DNA of 64,000 nt from Rhizobium sp. 18065 (GTDB lineage Bacteria > Pseudomonadota > Alphaproteobacteria > Rhizobiales > Rhizobiaceae). The position numbers and the translations under genes were made by a program. Shown piece after piece: positions 61,675 through 64,000 of the stretch. Within the stretch, counting starts at the first letter, position 1; every line of letters begins with the position of its first letter. The notes under the pieces were generated by a model that made no database searches, was not told the DNA's origin, and saw nothing but the letters and a program-made list of their open reading frames with translations. The stretch spans positions 1,116,001 through 1,180,000 of the forward strand of contig NZ_CACSJP010000001.1 of assembly GCF_902706095.1 (NCBI RefSeq). The letters run 5' to 3'.

Positions 61675-62139
61675 TCAGGCTTTCTTCTGTTTCGGCGCCT
61701 GCTTGGATCCCATGCGGAAAAACAGCGCCGTCGGTATCCAGCAGATCGCAAGGCCTAGGGCGGCAACCGCGAGCAGCGACAGCACGGTCATCTCGGTGAA
61801 GAAGCCGACAATGCTTGAAAGTGGGATGCCGCCCACTGCGGTGAACACGCCGAACAGCAGGACCGTCAGCAGCGCCTGCACCACGGTCAGGATGCCGGCG
61901 AACTGCCAGCTCTCGCCCCAGCTTGCGACGCGCCCATGCTCCTTGCGGAAATATGTCCCGGCCCAGATGCCGCTGCCGGCCAGAATGCCGACATTGCCGC
62001 TGGCGCCGATGTCGTCGACCACGCCGTAATGGACCAGAAGAAAGGTGATGATCACCAGGGCGACGGTCATCGCCAGGGCGACGAAAAAATAGCGTATGCA
62101 CAGGGCATTGATGAAACCGGGCAAATGCAAACTCCTCAT
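61675..62139 (-). CDS. ABZJ_00895-type small membrane protein
   Basis: A 154-residue inner-membrane protein with four hydrophobic helices (RYFFVALAMTVALVIITFLL; FAGILTVVQALLTVLLFGVF; TVLSLLAVAALGLAICWIPT). The GNVGILAGSGIWAGTYFRKE block is shared with proteins named ABZJ_00895 family. Function unknown. Convergent with the haemolysin III gene, divergent from the acetyltransferase gene. Confidence 0.8.
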   Translation of the reverse strand: MRSLHLPGFINALCIRYFFVALAMTVALVIITFLLVHYGVVDDIGASGNVGILAGSGIWAGTYFRKEHGRVASWGESWQFAGILTVVQALLTVLLFGVFTAVGGIPLSSIVGFFTEMTVLSLLAVAALGLAICWIPTALFFRMGSKQAPKQKKA

Positions 62140-62259
62140 GCCTTGACGGAAAGCCCTGCAAGGATCAGACGATAGTTACCGTCGCCTTCGCCGCCATGGC
62201 AAGCCCCGTCGGCGTCTCGCCCGTCCCGGCACCCCCATAGAGCACCCGCAAGAGCATCC

Positions 62260-62757
62260 ATGACCGACCTCATCATCCGCGACGCCACCGAAGCCGATCT
62301 GCCCGCAATCCGCGATATCTACAATCACGCCGTCGAACACACGACGGCGATCTGGAACGAGGTGCTGATCGACGTCGACAACCGCCGCGTCTGGCTGGAA
62401 CTGCGCCGTGCCAAGGGTTATCCGGTTCTGGTTGCCGAGCGTGACGGCAAAGTCGCCGGTTACGCCTCCTACGGCGACTGGCGCGCCTTCGACGGCTACC
62501 GCCACACGGTCGAGCATTCGGTCTATGTCGACAAGGACTGCCGCGGCGGCGGCATCGGCAGGCGGCTGATGGCAGCCCTGATCGACAGGGCAAAAACCGG
62601 CAATGTCCATGTGATGATCGCCGCCATCGAAGCGGAAAACCAGGCCTCCATCGCCCTGCACGAACGCATGGGCTTCACCCTCGTCGGCATCCACCGCGAA
62701 GTCGGCACCAAGTTCGGCCGCTGGCTCGATCTGGCGATGATGGAGCTCAGGGTCTGA
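62260..62757 (+). CDS. MnaT/PAT-type GNAT N-acetyltransferase
   Basis: A 165-residue acetyltransferase close to MnaT/YncA and phosphinothricin acetyltransferases. The order is LIIRDATEADLPAIRDIYNH, then VAGYASYGDWRAFDGYRHTV, the CoA loop KDCRGGGIGRRLMAALIDRA, and a C-terminal HERMGFTLVGIHREVGTKFG. Likely substrates are amino-acid analogues such as methionine sulfoximine. It ends 7 bp before the convergent doc stop. Confidence 0.92.
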   Translation: MTDLIIRDATEADLPAIRDIYNHAVEHTTAIWNEVLIDVDNRRVWLELRRAKGYPVLVAERDGKVAGYASYGDWRAFDGYRHTVEHSVYVDKDCRGGGIGRRLMAALIDRAKTGNVHVMIAAIEAENQASIALHERMGFTLVGIHREVGTKFGRWLDLAMMELRV

Positions 62758-62763
62758 GCGAGG

Positions 62764-63174
62764 CTAGTGCTCTATTGGTTCGATGTAGGGGTCGATGATT
62801 GCCGTATAGTCCGACACTGTTAGTAGATCCGCAGACAGATCGGCGAACTGGGCGGCAAGATACTGATGGAGATGCTTGGGAGCGCGGAGTTCGTATCCGT
62901 TCTGGTGAAGAAAGAGCATGCCGGCTTGAAACGCCGCACGTTTGTTGCCTTGCTCAAAGGCATGTGCCTTTGACACTGCGTACATGCAGTGAACTGTCAG
63001 AAGAAAAAGGTCTTCAAGTCCCGCATAGCGAAACTGGTTTTTTGCTCGTTTTACGGCGCTCTGCAGACGGTCAGGGAAAAGCAGAGCGTAGTTTTCGCCA
63101 GTAAATTGAACCGCATGGCGATTGAGCGCCATGACGTCGTCAGCAGTCACCCATACGGGCTCGCTACTTGGCAA
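62764..63174 (-). CDS. doc: Doc-type Fic-fold toxin
   Basis: A 136-residue Fic-family kinase toxin. The motif HAFEQGNKRAAFQAGMLFLH matches HxFx(D/N)GNKR, though Gln replaces the usual Asp/Asn. Doc proteins phosphorylate EF-Tu. N-terminal VWVTADDVMALNRHAVQFTG is typical. The start is TTG 63174, overlapping the antitoxin gene by 11 bases; no ATG gives the conserved N-terminus. Confidence 0.9.
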   Translation of the reverse strand: MPSSEPVWVTADDVMALNRHAVQFTGENYALLFPDRLQSAVKRAKNQFRYAGLEDLFLLTVHCMYAVSKAHAFEQGNKRAAFQAGMLFLHQNGYELRAPKHLHQYLAAQFADLSADLLTVSDYTAIIDPYIEPIEH

Positions 63175-63346
63175 GTTCGGCCATCAGATCGGGATGGTCC
63201 TCATGGAATTTCCTGGCAAACTCCGTCGCATCGATTTTTTCAGCATTCGGTCGAGCCAAAACCACAGGTCGCCGGGCGAGCACCTTCTTCGTGTCATCGC
63301 TGGCGATCTTGTCGTCGTGTTGCATGCCCTTTGCCGGATTGCTCAT
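63164..63346 (-). CDS. small antitoxin-like partner of Doc
   Basis: A 60-residue charged protein. The last 20 residues (ATEFARKFHEDHPDLMAELA) look like the amphipathic, acidic segment by which Phd-type antitoxins inhibit Doc. No clear Phd DNA-binding N-domain is seen; the start is KGMQHDDKIASDDTKKVLAR. AAGGAA lies upstream of ATG 63346. It overlaps doc by 11 bases, so the pair is coupled. Family assignment is by context. Confidence 0.72.
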   Translation of the reverse strand: MSNPAKGMQHDDKIASDDTKKVLARRPVVLARPNAEKIDATEFARKFHEDHPDLMAELAK

Positions 63347-63476
63347 CACCGTGTTCCTTGCCGAGCGTGGGCGCACGCGCCCGTTTGCCGTCCAAATGTA
63401 ATGTTTTCTTGCCGTTCCGGCAAGTTAACCCGCCGGCGGCCTCAGGTGGGGACCAAAGATACGTCTGAACCCCCAC

Positions 63477-64000
63477 TCATCCCGCCGCCATCTCCTGCCA
63501 GCGCACGCCTGAAATCACCACGCCGTCCTTCGGCCGGCATGGCATGTCCGACAGCGAAACCGACACATCCTGTTCCGTCGGCATGTCGTAGTCGATCGCC
63601 GTGGTCAAAAGCCGCACGCCTTCCTTGATGATCGAAAGCGTCGCCTCTTCGCCGGGACAGCGATGGCCGTCCTTCACCGATCCGGCGCCTTGCGCAACGA
63701 AGCTGTAGTCGTCCGGCCCGTGGCGCAATTCGCGCAGCGGCCGGAACTCGCCGGCATTGTGAAACGCCGCCTCGTCATGGCAGGTGCCGTAGAGGTCGAA
63801 AAGCAGCCATTGTCCGCGCCGGATCTGGTAGCCGTTCCAGTCGAAGCTGGTGCGGGCCACGGCACCGACAAACGGATAGAACGGCACGCAGCGCCGTACT
63901 TCTTCGGCAAAATCGGTCAGCAGCCGGTCGTCCGGCACGCGCAGGATTTCCCGCCATTCGCCGTGCCGCTCCAGTTCGACGGCGGCAAACAGGATATAGC
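63477..64000 (-). CDS. CYP152-type P450 peroxygenase, C-terminal part
   Basis: The open frame reaches the window end, so only about 174 C-terminal residues are visible. The region FAEEVRRCVPFYPFVGAVAR, then LLFDLYGTCHDEAAFHNAGE and the haem-binding GHRCPGEEATLSIIKEGVRL match the CYP152 (fatty acid hydroxylating, hydrogen peroxide-using) branch. The axial Cys is in GHRCPGE. The N-terminal two thirds and the start are outside. Confidence 0.9.
   Translation of the reverse strand, partial: YILFAAVELERHGEWREILRVPDDRLLTDFAEEVRRCVPFYPFVGAVARTSFDWNGYQIRRGQWLLFDLYGTCHDEAAFHNAGEFRPLRELRHGPDDYSFVAQGAGSVKDGHRCPGEEATLSIIKEGVRLLTTAIDYDMPTEQDVSVSLSDMPCRPKDGVVISGVRWQEMAAG

Overview
The window is a GC-rich chromosome-type segment that looks like a member of the Rhizobiaceae (Rhizobium/Agrobacterium relatives). 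The evidence is the mix of families: rhizobial-type flagellin, an AnsA-type asparaginase like that of Rhizobium etli, DUF982, a TIGR03808 Tat-exported repeat protein, a cspA-rpsU cold-shock pair, and many palindromic intergenic elements of the kind known as RIMEs in rhizobia. I see no tRNA, rRNA, insertion sequence, prophage or CRISPR array. The genus is an inference.

Layout. 1-12 kb: end of a toxin-antitoxin pair, betaine aldehyde dehydrogenase with its BetI repressor, an EAL-CBS-GGDEF protein, an unusually long orphan flagellin, a quinone oxidoreductase, a small structured transcription unit (8.42-8.65 kb), a DUF3750 protein, asparaginase, a DeoR-type regulator and a DUF4406 protein. 12-24 kb: glutathione S-transferase, a GAF-GGDEF-EAL protein, a Tat-exported beta-helix protein, a MarR/MFS efflux pair, a two-component system, two small secreted proteins and two paralogous L,D-transpeptidases. 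24-34 kb: OhrR/Ohr peroxide defence, an MbcA/RES toxin-antitoxin pair, a MarR-controlled operon (DUF899, DUF1579, two-domain VOC protein), rpsU and cspA, and a fatty acid desaturase. 34-50 kb: BrnTA, YnfA, a degenerate EAL protein, a HerA-like ATPase, a cytosolic PAS-PAS chemoreceptor, an AraC/SDR pair, a PIG-L deacetylase, a lipoprotein plus multi-domain peptidoglycan hydrolase operon, DUF982, HxlR, a methyltransferase and CorA. 50-64 kb: Tam, a ROK repressor with a xylose-type ABC transporter, a GNAT/DUF1778 toxin-antitoxin pair, a GlxA-type regulator beside a methyltransferase, MAPEG, haemolysin III, an MnaT-type acetyltransferase, a Doc toxin-antitoxin pair and the end of a CYP152-type P450.

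Themes. Five different type II toxin-antitoxin families occur in 64 kb. Several regulator/target pairs are divergent and carry clear operators in the shared promoter region (MarR/MFS, OhrR/Ohr, MarR/DUF899, ROK/xylF, and BetI on its own operon). Three c-di-GMP proteins are present, one of them apparently inactive. Cell-wall remodelling is represented by two L,D-transpeptidases and a three-enzyme-domain hydrolase.

The least explained elements are the small RNA/24-codon unit at 8.42-8.65 kb, a 19-bp perfect intercistronic stem at 28.8 kb, the lipoprotein/hydrolase operon at 43.9-47.1 kb with its 18-bp palindrome, and a flagellin whose central region contains a duplicated module.
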